The notes: generated from the letters alone by a model not told the origin. DNA of 24,481 nucleotides from JBOFGK01 sp051649085 (GCA_051649085.1 JBOFGK010000033.1:1-24481); one strand, 5' to 3'. Shown: positions 7,040-16,239, counted from the stretch's first letter. A program made the numbers and translations.

Positions 7040-8103
7040 AATTAGTATTAGAAACTGGACATGTATTTGAAGGAGAAGCATTTGGTGCCAAAGGTGCAAT
7101 CAATATTGCTTCAGAAATAATTTTTGCAACTTCGATGACGGGATATCAAGAAATTATAACCGATCCTTCGTATTATAAACAAATGGTCGTTGTAACTTAT
7201 CCACTTGTAGGTAATTATGGAATCAATTCAAGTGATTTTGAGGCATTTAATCCTCATTTAACAGCTTTAATTGTCAATGAATATCAAGAATATTATTCAC
7301 ATACAGATGCAAATCAATCATTAGCAAATTATTTAGAGAAACATAATGTTATTGGTTTATCAGGAATTGACACACGTGCACTAACAAATATTATTCGTGA
7401 ATATGGATGTTTAAAGGCAATTATTGTTGAAGATGATGTCGAGGTAAACTTTGACGAATTAAAAGCTTGGCAGTACAATGACCATGTAAAAGATGTCAGT
7501 GTAAAACAAGCATACATTTGTCCGAATCCAGGTCGTAGAATTGTTTTAATTGACTTTGGTTGTAAAAGTTCAATTGTTGAAAAGTTAACAAATCGTGGGT
7601 GTGAAGTGATTGTTGTCCCATTTAATACGAGCTTTGATGAAATAAAACGTCTAGATCCAGCAGGAATCGTCTTAAGTAATGGTCCTGGAGACCCAAGAGA
7701 CTTACCAGAAGTAGTTGAAGTAATTAAACAACTAAATGGAAAATATCCGATGTTTGGAATTTGTTTAGGAAACCAATTATTTGGACTTGCAACTGATTGT
7801 AATATCGTGAAAATGAAATTTGGTCATCATTCATCAAATCATCCAGTTGTCGATCTAGAGACTGATCAAATATCAATCACAACGCAAAATCATGGATATA
7901 TGATTGAAGAAAATTCAATTGATACCACAAAAGTAATTGTCACACATAAATCGTTAAACGATCAGTCAATTGAAGGGATTCGCTCAGTTGAACATCCAAC
8001 ATTTACGGTTCAATTTCATCCAGAAGGAAATCAAGGACCAGAAGTTGATTACTTGTTCGATCGTTTCATTGACTTAGTAGAGGAGAACCATGCCAAAAAA
8101 TAA
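7036..8103 (+). CDS. carA: carbamoyl phosphate synthase small subunit (glutaminase)
   Basis: It hydrolyses glutamine and channels ammonia to CarB. The protein has 355 residues: an N-terminal CarA-specific domain (about 1-150) and a class I glutamine amidotransferase domain (about 167-350). The catalytic triad is present: Cys243 in GICLGN, and His328 and Glu330 in FHPE. Two usually invariant stretches are altered: GICLGHQ reads GICLGNQ (Asn246), and the HHGGNHP segment reads HHSSNHP (264-270). The core triad is intact, so I still call it active. It overlaps pyrC by 4 bases and carB by 14. Its place between pyrC and carB equals that of pyrAA in Bacillus subtilis, so this is the pyrimidine enzyme rather than an arginine-pathway copy. 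Confidence 0.96.
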   Translation: MKLVLETGHVFEGEAFGAKGAINIASEIIFATSMTGYQEIITDPSYYKQMVVVTYPLVGNYGINSSDFEAFNPHLTALIVNEYQEYYSHTDANQSLANYLEKHNVIGLSGIDTRALTNIIREYGCLKAIIVEDDVEVNFDELKAWQYNDHVKDVSVKQAYICPNPGRRIVLIDFGCKSSIVEKLTNRGCEVIVVPFNTSFDEIKRLDPAGIVLSNGPGDPRDLPEVVEVIKQLNGKYPMFGICLGNQLFGLATDCNIVKMKFGHHSSNHPVVDLETDQISITTQNHGYMIEENSIDTTKVIVTHKSLNDQSIEGIRSVEHPTFTVQFHPEGNQGPEVDYLFDRFIDLVEENHAKK

Positions 8104-11100
8104 TGAGATAAAAAAAGTTTTAGTAATCGGAAGTGGTCCAATTATTATTGGTCAAGCTGCTGAATTTGATTATGCGGGGGTTCAAGCTTGTCTTGCACTA
8201 AAAGCAGAAGGAATTGAAGTAGTTTTAATTAATTCAAATCCTGCAACAATTATGACAGATACTGATGTTGCAGATCACGTGTATATCGAACCATTAACAG
8301 CTGAATTTGTTGAACGAGTTATTGCCAAAGAACGTCCAGATTCACTACTACCAACTCTTGGTGGACAAACAGGTCTAAACTTAGCACTCGAACTAGATGA
8401 ATTAGGAATTTTAGCAAAATACAATGTGCAATTAATCGGAGTAAATACAACGGCAATTAAAGAAGCTGAGGACCGTGATTTATTTAAACAATTAATGGAA
8501 CGCTTAAATTTACCAATTCCTGAAAGTGCAATTGTCAATGACTTAGAATCAGGTTTAAAGTTTGCAGCTGAAGTTGGTTATCCATTAATTATTCGTCCAG
8601 CTTATACATTAGGTGGGACAGGTGGTGGAATTGCTGATGATGAAACTGAGTTCCGTAAAATTGTTTCAAATGGACTTTCTCTTTCGCCAATTACACAAGT
8701 TTTAGTTGAAAAAAGTATTAAAGGATATAAAGAAATTGAATATGAAGTAATTTGTGATAATAAAAGTCAAGCAATCGTTGTTTGTAATATGGAAAATATT
8801 AATCCAGTTGGTGTTCACACGGGAGATTCAATTGTAGTTGCGCCATCACAAACATTAACAGATGAAGAATACCAAAGATTAAGACATGTCTCACTTTCAA
8901 TTATTAAAGCACTAAATATCGCTGGTGGGTGTAACGTACAATTAGCGCAAGATCCGCATTCAGCAAATTTCTACATTATTGAAGTAAATCCACGAGTTAG
9001 TCGAAGCTCAGCTTTAGCCTCAAAAGCAACAGGTTACCCGATTGCAAAAATATCAACGCTAATTGCAATTGGTTATAACTTGGATGAAATAACCAATCCA
9101 ATTACAAAAGTTACATCAGCTGCAGTTGAACCTGCCCTTGATTATGTCGCTTTGAAATTCCCTCGTTTTCCGTTTGATAAATTAAAAACGAAAAATAATC
9201 AACTTGGAACACAAATGCAAGCAACAGGTGAAACATTAACAATGGATACGAATTTACAAGCTGCCTTTATAAAAAGTATTCGTTCATTAGAAGTAAAGCC
9301 TAAGTACTTTATGAAAGAAAGTTATGAAGAAATGGCAAGTAGTGAATTATTAGAACGAATTTTAATTGATACAGATGAACAGATTTTTCAAATCTTTGCC
9401 TTATTAAGAAAAGGTGTGTCAATTGAAGAAATTCATCAAATAACGTTAATTGATCGACTATTCTTAAATGTTTATCATCGAATTATCGAGTTAGAAATAG
9501 AATTAAAAACAAATGTTAATTGTGTGAAAACCTTGAAAAAAGCTAAAAAGAATGGATTTGCTAATGATATAATTGCCAAATACTGGGAGGTTAGTGTTGA
9601 AGATGTTGAGAACTTACTCGCAGAAAATCAAATTAAACGTGTCTATAAAATGGTTGATACATGTGCCGCTGAGTATGTTTCGAAAACTTCATATTTTTAC
9701 TCAACCTTTGGTCAAGAAAACGAATCAGAACCAACTGATAAACAAAAAATTATTGTAATTGGTTCAGGACCGATTAGAATTGGTCAAGGAATTGAATTTG
9801 ATTATGCAACGGTTCATTCAATTAAAGCAATTCAAAAACTTGGTTATGAAGCAATTGTTATTAACAACAATCCTGAAACAGTGTCAACTGACTATGAGCT
9901 TGCAGACAAATTATATGTTGTCCCATTATTATTTGAAGAAGTATATGATATTATTAAGCATGAAAAGCCAATTGGAGTAATAATTCAGTTTGGTGGACAA
10001 ACAGCAATAAATTTAGGGAGTGATTTAGAGCAAAAGGGAATCAAAATTCTTGGAACATCATCAAGTCAAGTTGATGCTTGTGAAGACCGTGATTTATTTG
10101 AACAAGGCTTACAAGCAATTAATGTCCGACAACCATTAGGAAAAATAGTTAATTCGAAAGCAGAAGCATTAGCTGTTGCCGAACAATTACATTATCCAGT
10201 ACTATGTCGTCCATCGTTTGTCCTTGGTGGAGAAGCAATGAAAATTGTCGAAAATAGTCAAGAACTTGATCAATACTTTGAAGAATTAGATGTTAATTAT
10301 TTTGAAAATTCAATTTTAATTGACAAATATATTCGTGGAATGGAATTAGAAGTTGACGCTGTATGTGACGGTGAAACAATCTTTATTCCGGGGATTATTG
10401 AACACGTTGAAAGTTCGGGAATACATTCTGGTGACTCAATGGGAGTTTACCCACCACAACGAATTAGCTTTGATCAAAAAGCAGAGATTGTTGAAATAAC
10501 GCGAAGAATTGCTAAACAGTTTAAAATTGTTGGTTTAATGAATATTCAATTTATTATTATGGATAATCAAATTTATGTAATTGAGGTAAATCCAAGAGCG
10601 TCAAGAACAGTTCCGTTCTTAGTTAAAACGACAAAGTACAACGTTGTGCAATTAGCAACAAATGCTATTTTAGGTCATTCATTAAAAAAACAAGGGATTA
10701 CCGAATTGATTGCTGAGGAAGCTAAGTTAATTTCAGTTAAAGCGCCAGTCTTTTCGTTTACCAAAGTAAAAGCACTTAACAATTTCTTAGGGCCAGAAAT
10801 GAAATCAACTGGTGAAGTAATGGGAACAGACATCACGTTTGAAAAAGCATTATATAAAGCCTTTATTGCCTCAGGAATTGACATCAAAATGAATGGTGGA
10901 GTTATGTTGACAATTGATGATCAATCTAAACATGCAGTACTTAAGTTTGCTAAGCAATTTAGTGCACTTGGTTTTGTTGTCTATGCAACGAAAAACACGG
11001 CTAACTTTTTAAAAGAGGAAAATGTTGACGTAACATTAGTGACAAAAATCGGTGAAGAAGGAGCAAATGCAATTCCTGAATTAATGGCTGACAATAAAGT

Positions 11101-11269
11101 AAACTACATCTTAAATATTTCAAGTAGTGATCAAAAAACGCAAAAAGCTGAACGAAAAATCCGTGACTTAGCAATTAGTTTAAATATTCCATGTTTTTCA
11201 TCAATTGATACATTAGAAGCTGTTCTAAGTGTAATTGAAGCTAAAAGTAATATTGTGAGTAAAATATGA
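8090..11269 (+). CDS. carB: carbamoyl phosphate synthase large subunit
   Basis: It makes carbamoyl phosphate from bicarbonate, two ATP and ammonia supplied by CarA. The 1059 residues are full length. The two homologous ATP-grasp halves are visible: GSGPIIIGQAAEFDYAG near 14-30 and GSGPIRIGQGIEFDYA near 555-572, with the matching EVNPRVSRSSALASKATGYP and EVNPRASRTVPFLVKTTKYN signatures. The MGS-like allosteric domain starts near 934 and ends at the C-terminus, where UMP and PRPP act in relatives. The start follows AGGAG at 8081-8085, inside the carA end. The stop overlaps pyrK as ATGA. Confidence 0.97.
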   Translation: MPKNNEIKKVLVIGSGPIIIGQAAEFDYAGVQACLALKAEGIEVVLINSNPATIMTDTDVADHVYIEPLTAEFVERVIAKERPDSLLPTLGGQTGLNLALELDELGILAKYNVQLIGVNTTAIKEAEDRDLFKQLMERLNLPIPESAIVNDLESGLKFAAEVGYPLIIRPAYTLGGTGGGIADDETEFRKIVSNGLSLSPITQVLVEKSIKGYKEIEYEVICDNKSQAIVVCNMENINPVGVHTGDSIVVAPSQTLTDEEYQRLRHVSLSIIKALNIAGGCNVQLAQDPHSANFYIIEVNPRVSRSSALASKATGYPIAKISTLIAIGYNLDEITNPITKVTSAAVEPALDYVALKFPRFPFDKLKTKNNQLGTQMQATGETLTMDTNLQAAFIKSIRSLEVKPKYFMKESYEEMASSELLERILIDTDEQIFQIFALLRKGVSIEEIHQITLIDRLFLNVYHRIIELEIELKTNVNCVKTLKKAKKNGFANDIIAKYWEVSVEDVENLLAENQIKRVYKMVDTCAAEYVSKTSYFYSTFGQENESEPTDKQKIIVIGSGPIRIGQGIEFDYATVHSIKAIQKLGYEAIVINNNPETVSTDYELADKLYVVPLLFEEVYDIIKHEKPIGVIIQFGGQTAINLGSDLEQKGIKILGTSSSQVDACEDRDLFEQGLQAINVRQPLGKIVNSKAEALAVAEQLHYPVLCRPSFVLGGEAMKIVENSQELDQYFEELDVNYFENSILIDKYIRGMELEVDAVCDGETIFIPGIIEHVESSGIHSGDSMGVYPPQRISFDQKAEIVEITRRIAKQFKIVGLMNIQFIIMDNQIYVIEVNPRASRTVPFLVKTTKYNVVQLATNAILGHSLKKQGITELIAEEAKLISVKAPVFSFTKVKALNNFLGPEMKSTGEVMGTDITFEKALYKAFIASGIDIKMNGGVMLTIDDQSKHAVLKFAKQFSALGFVVYATKNTANFLKEENVDVTLVTKIGEEGANAIPELMADNKVNYILNISSSDQKTQKAERKIRDLAISLNIPCFSSIDTLEAVLSVIEAKSNIVSKI

Positions 11270-12066
11270 TACCTAAAATAAATGTAATTGCACGAGTTGT
11301 TACTCATCAAAAAATTGCTAAGGATGTTTATAAATTAGTCTTAGAACATGAAAGTTTTAAAGCGGCAAAAGTTGGACAGTTTGCAATGATTGAAGTACCA
11401 AATAAGTACTTAAAACGTCCAATAAGTATTTCACAAATAATTGATAATCAATTGACTTTTGTCTATAAAACCTTTGGTCAAGGCACAAAAAATTTAAGCG
11501 AAAGTCAAGCGTTACAAATTAAAGTAATCCCAAACTTAGGAGACTCAGTGTTTGAAGTTTCGAAAATTCCCCAAAATACAACAAAAGTTCAGATTGTTGC
11601 AGGGGGAATTGGCGTTGCACCAATGGTTGAATTAGTTAAACAGTTAGCTAACAGTGAGCAAAAATTAACGATTGCAATCCATCTTGGTTACCGAACAAAA
11701 TCAGAAGTTTTTTTAGTTGAAGACTTTGAACAAATAATTAAGCAAACTAATGAGCTTACTACAAGTAATGTGAGCGTTGAACTTGATGTTTATACAGAAG
11801 ATGGAAGCTTTGGAACAAAAGGCTATCCAACACAGGCATTAAATCTCGATGATTATACATTTGCATGTGGTCCAATGCCTTTATTAAAAGCTGTGAAAGC
11901 TAAAACAAACGAAGCTCAGTTATCAGTTGAAGCGCATATGGCATGTGGAATTGGGATATGTTCTGGTTGTGTTGTGAAAACAAAGAACGGTTATGAAAAA
12001 AGTTGTAAATCAGGACCAGTCTTTGAAGCAAGTAATTTACTATTTGAGGAGCCAAATGAACATTAA
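11266..12066 (+). CDS. pyrK: dihydroorotate dehydrogenase B, electron transfer (iron-sulfur/FAD) subunit
   Basis: PyrK passes electrons from PyrD to NAD+ through FAD and a 2Fe-2S cluster in the PyrD2-PyrK2 complex. The 266-residue protein shows the FAD motif RPISIS (51-56), the NAD-binding GGIGVAPM (113-120), CGPMPLLKA (201-209) and the C-terminal cluster ligands Cys227, Cys232, Cys235 and Cys247 in the typical spacing. The ribosome binding site is poor and the start overlaps the carB stop by ATGA, so translation probably depends on coupling. Its presence shows that PyrD is the NAD-linked class 1B enzyme. Confidence 0.95.
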   Translation: MIPKINVIARVVTHQKIAKDVYKLVLEHESFKAAKVGQFAMIEVPNKYLKRPISISQIIDNQLTFVYKTFGQGTKNLSESQALQIKVIPNLGDSVFEVSKIPQNTTKVQIVAGGIGVAPMVELVKQLANSEQKLTIAIHLGYRTKSEVFLVEDFEQIIKQTNELTTSNVSVELDVYTEDGSFGTKGYPTQALNLDDYTFACGPMPLLKAVKAKTNEAQLSVEAHMACGIGICSGCVVKTKNGYEKSCKSGPVFEASNLLFEEPNEH

Positions 12067-13009
12067 GCAAAAAATTGAAAAGATTGTTGTAAATCAAGCA
12101 CGCTTAAACGTTGAAATTGCCGGTTTAAATTTAAAAAATATTGTCATGCCTGCGAGTGGGTGTTGTTCGTTTGGTCAAGAACTTGCAGAAATTTATGATC
12201 TGTCAGTGCTTGGAGCCATTGTCGTTAAAAGTACAACTAACGAGGAATATTTAGGAAATCCACCGCATCGTATTTTTGAGGTTGAAGCGGGCATGTTAAA
12301 TGCGATTGGTTTACAAAATCCTGGAGTTGAAACGGTTGTCAATGAATATTTACCAGCACTTGCAAAATATGATACACATGTAATTGTCAATGTAGCCGGG
12401 AGTGATGAAGAAAGTTATTTGAAATGTGTAGAAGCTTTAAATAAATCAGCTTATATTTCCGCACTAGAATTAAATGTTTCGTGTCCAAATGTAAAAGCAG
12501 GTGGTATTCATTTTGGAACAGATGAAAATTATTTATTTGAGCTTGTTCAAAAAGTAAAACAACTTGCTAAATTTCCAGTATTTGTTAAATTAACACCAAA
12601 TGTAACTGATGTGAAAAAGTTGGCAATTGCTGCAGAAAAAGCCGGTGCTGATGGAATAACGATGATTAATACACTAGTGGGAATGGCGATTGATTATAAG
12701 ACAGGTAGACCAATTCTTGCAAATAAAATTGGTGGGTTTTCAGGTCCGGCGATCAAACCAGTTGCTTTAAAACAAGTGTATGAAGTAAGTCAAGTAGTAA
12801 CAATTCCAATTATCGGAATTGGTGGAATTCAAAGTGCAACAGATATTATTGAATTTTTAAGTGTTGGTGCAAGTGCAGTTCAAATTGGAACCGCTAATTT
12901 CAATAATCCACTAGTTTGTATTGATGTGTTAGTCGATTTACTTGACTTAATGGATGAACTAGGTGTTGAACATGTAACAGAATTTAAAAATCGTGCATTT
13001 AATAATTAA
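12056..13009 (+). CDS. pyrD: dihydroorotate dehydrogenase B, catalytic subunit (class 1B)
   Basis: It oxidises dihydroorotate to orotate with FMN and hands electrons to PyrK. I place the start at ATG 12056 because GAGGAG (12046-12051) lies just ahead; an in-frame ATG at 11993 would bury 74 bases inside pyrK without a site. This gives 317 residues and an 11-base overlap with pyrK. The catalytic cysteine loop ELNVSCPNVKAGG and the FMN phosphate motif IPIIGIGGIQSATD are clear and typical of class 1B enzymes. Confidence 0.95.
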   Translation: MNIKQKIEKIVVNQARLNVEIAGLNLKNIVMPASGCCSFGQELAEIYDLSVLGAIVVKSTTNEEYLGNPPHRIFEVEAGMLNAIGLQNPGVETVVNEYLPALAKYDTHVIVNVAGSDEESYLKCVEALNKSAYISALELNVSCPNVKAGGIHFGTDENYLFELVQKVKQLAKFPVFVKLTPNVTDVKKLAIAAEKAGADGITMINTLVGMAIDYKTGRPILANKIGGFSGPAIKPVALKQVYEVSQVVTIPIIGIGGIQSATDIIEFLSVGASAVQIGTANFNNPLVCIDVLVDLLDLMDELGVEHVTEFKNRAFNN

Positions 13010-13024
13010 ATTTAGGAGAGAAAA

Positions 13025-13732
13025 ATGAATTCAGATAACGTGTGTTCAGTTCAAAAAGATGTAATAATCGCATTGGACTTTTCAACAAAAGCAGAAACAA
13101 TTAATTTTCTCAAAAGTTTGAAAAATGAGAAGCCATTTGTGAAAATCGGGATGGAACTTTACTATAAATATGGCAATGAGATCGTAAAAGAGATTAAAGC
13201 AATGGGCTATAAAATTTTTTTAGATTTAAAATTATATGATATACCAAATACTGTTCAAAAAGCGCTTAAAAACTTAGTAGAACTAGAAGTTGAATTCATT
13301 ACAGTTCATACGTTAGGTGGTCCTAAGCTGCTAAGTGCTGCCCAAACAATTGTTGCAGGAACAAAAACTAAACTACTCGGTGTAACCCTTTTAACATCAC
13401 AAGCAATTGATGAACTTATTCAAACAAATCAAACGGAAGAAGATGTAATTATTGAACTTGCCAAAAGAGCACAAATTGCCGGATTATTTGGGATAATTTG
13501 TTCGGCAAATGACATTAAAACACTCCGAGCAAACGCGGTAACAAAACTTGCTTTTATCACACCAGGAATTCGTCTTCTTGGAGATAATGCTGATGACCAA
13601 AAACGAGTTGCAACACCTAAAAATGCAAGTGATAACGGCAGTAATTTAATAGTAGTTGGTCGAAGTATTACAGCAAGTAGTGACCCATATTTAGCGTATT
13701 TAGAAGTAAAAAAACAATTTTTAGGAGAGTAA
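13025..13732 (+). CDS. pyrF: orotidine 5'-phosphate decarboxylase
   Basis: It decarboxylates OMP to UMP, the last step of the pathway. The 235-residue TIM-barrel protein has the catalytic array DLKLYDIP with Asp67, Lys69 and Asp72, the usual length for Bacillus-type PyrF, and a C-terminal VVGRSIT phosphate-binding segment. AGGAGAG (13014-13020) precedes the ATG. The short extension MNSDNVCSVQ before the first strand is slightly longer than usual. pyrE starts one base after its stop. Confidence 0.96.
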   Translation: MNSDNVCSVQKDVIIALDFSTKAETINFLKSLKNEKPFVKIGMELYYKYGNEIVKEIKAMGYKIFLDLKLYDIPNTVQKALKNLVELEVEFITVHTLGGPKLLSAAQTIVAGTKTKLLGVTLLTSQAIDELIQTNQTEEDVIIELAKRAQIAGLFGIICSANDIKTLRANAVTKLAFITPGIRLLGDNADDQKRVATPKNASDNGSNLIVVGRSITASSDPYLAYLEVKKQFLGE

Positions 13733-13733
13733 A

Positions 13734-14342
13734 ATGAAAACTGAAATCATTAACCAAATTATGGAAATAGGAGCAATTCAAATTAGTCCAAATGACTTGT
13801 TTACATGGACATCTGGAATAAAATCACCAATTTATACTGATAACCGTCAAATAATTGGTGATGTTAAACTTCGAAAATTAGTAGCAAGTGAACTTGCAAA
13901 ATTAGTTAGTGAGAAGTTTCCTGATGCCAATTTAATCGGTGCATGTGCGACAGCGGGAATTCCCCATGGAACAAGTGTTGCCGATAAACTTGATTTACCA
14001 TTAGTTTACTTTAGAAGTAAACCAAAAGATCATGGAACGAAGTCATTAATAGAAGGAAAATTTACTAAAGGTCAAAAAGTAGTAATTGTTGAAGATTTAA
14101 TTTCAACTGGAAAATCAATTAATCAAGCAATTGATGAAGCGAGACGTTTAGAATTAGAAGTTGTTGGTGGAATTTCAATTTTCAGTTATTCATTAAATAA
14201 ATCAAAAACTAGTTTTGCAGAAAGAAATGTTGAAGTTGTTTCATTAATTGTAGCAGAAGATTTATTAAAAAATTTAGCTTCAAAATTTACAGAAGCAGAA
14301 GTAAATGTTGTTAGAGATTTTTTAAAAGGATTAGACAACTAA
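13734..14342 (+). CDS. pyrE: orotate phosphoribosyltransferase
   Basis: It couples orotate and PRPP to OMP. The 202 residues contain the PRPP-binding loop VVIVEDLISTGKS (116-128), the flexible catalytic loop RSKPKDHGTKSLIEG (94-108) with Lys and His100, and an N-terminal SGIKSPIYTDNR orotate-binding segment. An AGGAG site overlaps the pyrF 3' end. As the last pyr gene it completes the glutamine-to-UMP pathway within one operon, in the Bacillus subtilis order. Confidence 0.96.
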   Translation: MKTEIINQIMEIGAIQISPNDLFTWTSGIKSPIYTDNRQIIGDVKLRKLVASELAKLVSEKFPDANLIGACATAGIPHGTSVADKLDLPLVYFRSKPKDHGTKSLIEGKFTKGQKVVIVEDLISTGKSINQAIDEARRLELEVVGGISIFSYSLNKSKTSFAERNVEVVSLIVAEDLLKNLASKFTEAEVNVVRDFLKGLDN

Positions 14343-14349
14343 ACTCTTA

Positions 14350-14439
14350 AATATCGGGCACTAGTTGTGAGCAAGGATACACAAAGAATTGTAAAATATT
14401 CGACATTAGTTGTGAATAAGAATACACAAAGAAGTAACA
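14350..14439. repeat. 45-bp imperfect tandem repeat (2 copies) with internal dyads
   Basis: Copy 1 is 14350-14394 and copy 2 is 14395-14439. They agree at roughly three quarters of positions, with identical blocks TAGTTGTGA and ATACACAAAGAA. Each copy contains TTGTG-N10-CACAA (14365-14384 and 14410-14429). In copy 2 the dyad extends to TTGTGnAT-N4-ATnCACAA, a 20-base palindrome, as in an operator. It lies between the pyrE stop and the terminator, so it is part of the transcript 3' end. No further copy was seen in the window. Its function is unknown. Confidence 0.65.
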
Positions 14440-14458
14440 AAAACTAAAAAATATCTCT

Positions 14459-14490
14459 AAAAAAAAGACAAGTGAAATTTGTCTTTTTTC
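14459..14490 (+). terminator. intrinsic terminator ending the pyr operon
   Basis: AAAAAAGACAA (14461-14471), loop GTGAAAT, and the exact complement TTGTCTTTTTT (14479-14489). The A run on the left and T run on the right make the hairpin work on either strand. It stands about 115 bases after the pyrE stop and before the promoter of the ABC-2 operon. Confidence 0.88.
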
Positions 14491-14581
14491 ATACATATTG
14501 CTTGAAATAAATTAAAAATTTAATGTTGTTTAAAATATTAATTATCTAAATATTAATTTATATATGTTGTTGTGAAAAAAA

Positions 14582-14590
14582 TGGTATAAT
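14582..14590 (+). promoter_or_regulatory. extended -10 promoter of the ABC-2 exporter operon
   Basis: TGGTATAAT: TATAAT at 14585-14590 preceded by the TG extension at 14582-14583. No good -35 lies at the expected distance, which is common for extended -10 promoters. Transcription would start near 14597, about 25 bases before the ATPase gene and its AAAAGGAG site. Confidence 0.65.
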
Positions 14591-14621
14591 TTAATAAAAT
14601 TAGTTTTTAAAAGGAGAATGA

Positions 14622-15464
14622 ATGCTTAAACTTTTAAATGTATCTAAATCATTTGGGAATAAGTTAGTAATCGATAATATTTCTTTAACAGTAAAAGAAG
14701 GGGAAATTTACGGCTTTATTGGACCAAATGGTGCAGGTAAATCGACAACAATTAGAATGATTTTAGACATGCTTGACAAAGATCAAGGTGAAATATTAAT
14801 TTTTAATCAAGTTTTTTCAACTGAATTATTACGTAAAATCGGTTATTTACCTGGAGAGATTTTCTTATATGACAATTTAAAAGCACTTGATTTACTTAAA
14901 TATAGTGAAAGTTTTTATAAACAAGATTTTTCCAAAGAACGTGAACGCTTAGCGAAACTTCTCGATTTTGATTTATCGATGAAAATCGGTAAACTGAGTT
15001 TAGGAAATAAAAAAAAATTAGGAATTATTGATGCATTACAACACAATCCGGAATTGATCATTTTAGACGAGCCAACAAATGGATTGGATCCGCTAATTCA
15101 AAAGAAATTATTTGAACTTATTCTTGAGAAAAAAGCTCAAGGAAAAACTATTTTTTTCTCATCACATGTTTTAAGTGATGTCCAAAAAATTTGCGATAAA
15201 GTTAGTATTATTAAAAATGGGAAAATTCTTCAAGAGATTGATCTGAAAAATGAACGTTTGAACTTTAAAGAAGTTATTGTTAAAACGGTTGGTGATCTTG
15301 AATTTACAGGCATAACAAACAAATGGGTTGATGGTGAAGTTACAAAACTACATTATAAAGGAGATTATCAATTCTTGCTTAGTAAGTTAAGTGAATATCC
15401 AATTACAGACATTCAAATTAATGATCCAAGTCTTGAAGAATTGTTTATGCATTATTATGAATAA
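14622..15464 (+). CDS. ABC-2 type exporter, ATP-binding protein
   Basis: The 280-residue cytosolic ATPase powers an ABC-2 export system with the two following permeases. It shows Walker A GPNGAGKST (34-42), signature LSLGN (125-129, a variant of LSGGQ common in this subfamily), Walker B LIILDEP (145-151), D-loop NGLDP and switch His182. In place of the usual Q-loop it reads GYLPGEI (74-80). The C-terminal 80 residues form the extra domain typical of drug/peptide-type ABC-2 ATPases. The ATG at 14622 follows AAAAGGAG with a 5-base spacer. The substrate cannot be read from the sequence. Confidence 0.9.
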   Translation: MLKLLNVSKSFGNKLVIDNISLTVKEGEIYGFIGPNGAGKSTTIRMILDMLDKDQGEILIFNQVFSTELLRKIGYLPGEIFLYDNLKALDLLKYSESFYKQDFSKERERLAKLLDFDLSMKIGKLSLGNKKKLGIIDALQHNPELIILDEPTNGLDPLIQKKLFELILEKKAQGKTIFFSSHVLSDVQKICDKVSIIKNGKILQEIDLKNERLNFKEVIVKTVGDLEFTGITNKWVDGEVTKLHYKGDYQFLLSKLSEYPITDIQINDPSLEELFMHYYE

Positions 15465-16239
15465 TATTTATTTTATTTGCAGACGAAATTTAAAAGAAAT
15501 AGTTTATTTTGTCATAGCAACCGCCTTGTTTTTACTTGTGTATTTAAGCATTTATCCAACCTTTAAGGAAGCGGCCCAACCATTTGTTGATGTGTTAAAT
15601 TCTCTACCAAAAACAGTTGTTGAACTTTTGAAAATTAATCCCGAAACAATGTTCACATATGAAGGATTTATTGCTTTTACAATGAATTTTGTCTACCTTT
15701 TTCTAGCAATTTTCAGTGCGAAGATCGCCTATTCGATTATGCTTGAAGCTAATAATAACCGATTAAATGATTATTTGTTTGCCAAACCAATTTCGCGAAT
15801 TACTTATAATTTACAGAAGTTTGTAGCAGTTATAATTTGTAATTTAATTTTTGTTTGTCTCTTACAAACGCTTAGTTATGCCTTAATTAGTTTTTATGGA
15901 CAGCTTTCACCTAAAATTTTTAGCTATTATTCACTATTGACATTAGGATTTTGTTTAAGTGTTAGTCTACTTGCATGCATAATAGCCGTATTTATTAAGC
16001 GTTTTAAACAAGTGGCAACCTTGGGAATTGTTACTGCACTATTACTCTTTTTACAAAATTTCTTAGCAAACTCATTGCATTTTGATCTACTTAAAAGTCT
16101 AAGTGTTTGGGATGTTTTTGCTTATCAAAAATACCTTGAAATAGCAAAATTACCAACAGCAGGTATTTGGATGTTATTTTGTTTATTTATACTTACTTTA
16201 TGTTGTGTAGTTGTCGATGCTAAACGGGAGGTAAAATGA
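15457..16239 (+). CDS. ABC-2 type exporter permease, first subunit
   Basis: I start it at ATG 15457 (MNNIYFICRRNLKE), which overlaps the ATPase end by 8 bases; an earlier in-frame ATG at 15391 lies deep inside the ATPase gene. The 260-residue protein has about six hydrophobic segments, with a Lys/Arg-rich N-terminus inside the cell, as in ABC-2 permeases. A conserved-looking stretch (LNSLPKTVVELL, then TYEGFIAFTMNF, then LFAKPISRI) recurs in the next gene, so the two are probably diverged duplicates forming a heterodimer. Confidence 0.82.
   Translation: MNNIYFICRRNLKEIVYFVIATALFLLVYLSIYPTFKEAAQPFVDVLNSLPKTVVELLKINPETMFTYEGFIAFTMNFVYLFLAIFSAKIAYSIMLEANNNRLNDYLFAKPISRITYNLQKFVAVIICNLIFVCLLQTLSYALISFYGQLSPKIFSYYSLLTLGFCLSVSLLACIIAVFIKRFKQVATLGIVTALLLFLQNFLANSLHFDLLKSLSVWDVFAYQKYLEIAKLPTAGIWMLFCLFILTLCCVVVDAKREVK

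Noticed and set aside
9573..9980. Two + strand frames within carB
   Set aside because: They lie wholly inside the conserved carB coding frame, lack ribosome binding sites and resemble no protein.
14618..14629. Three-codon ORF ATG AAT GCT TAA overlapping the ATPase start
   Set aside because: It is a chance overlap at the same ribosome binding site; nothing supports a regulatory role.
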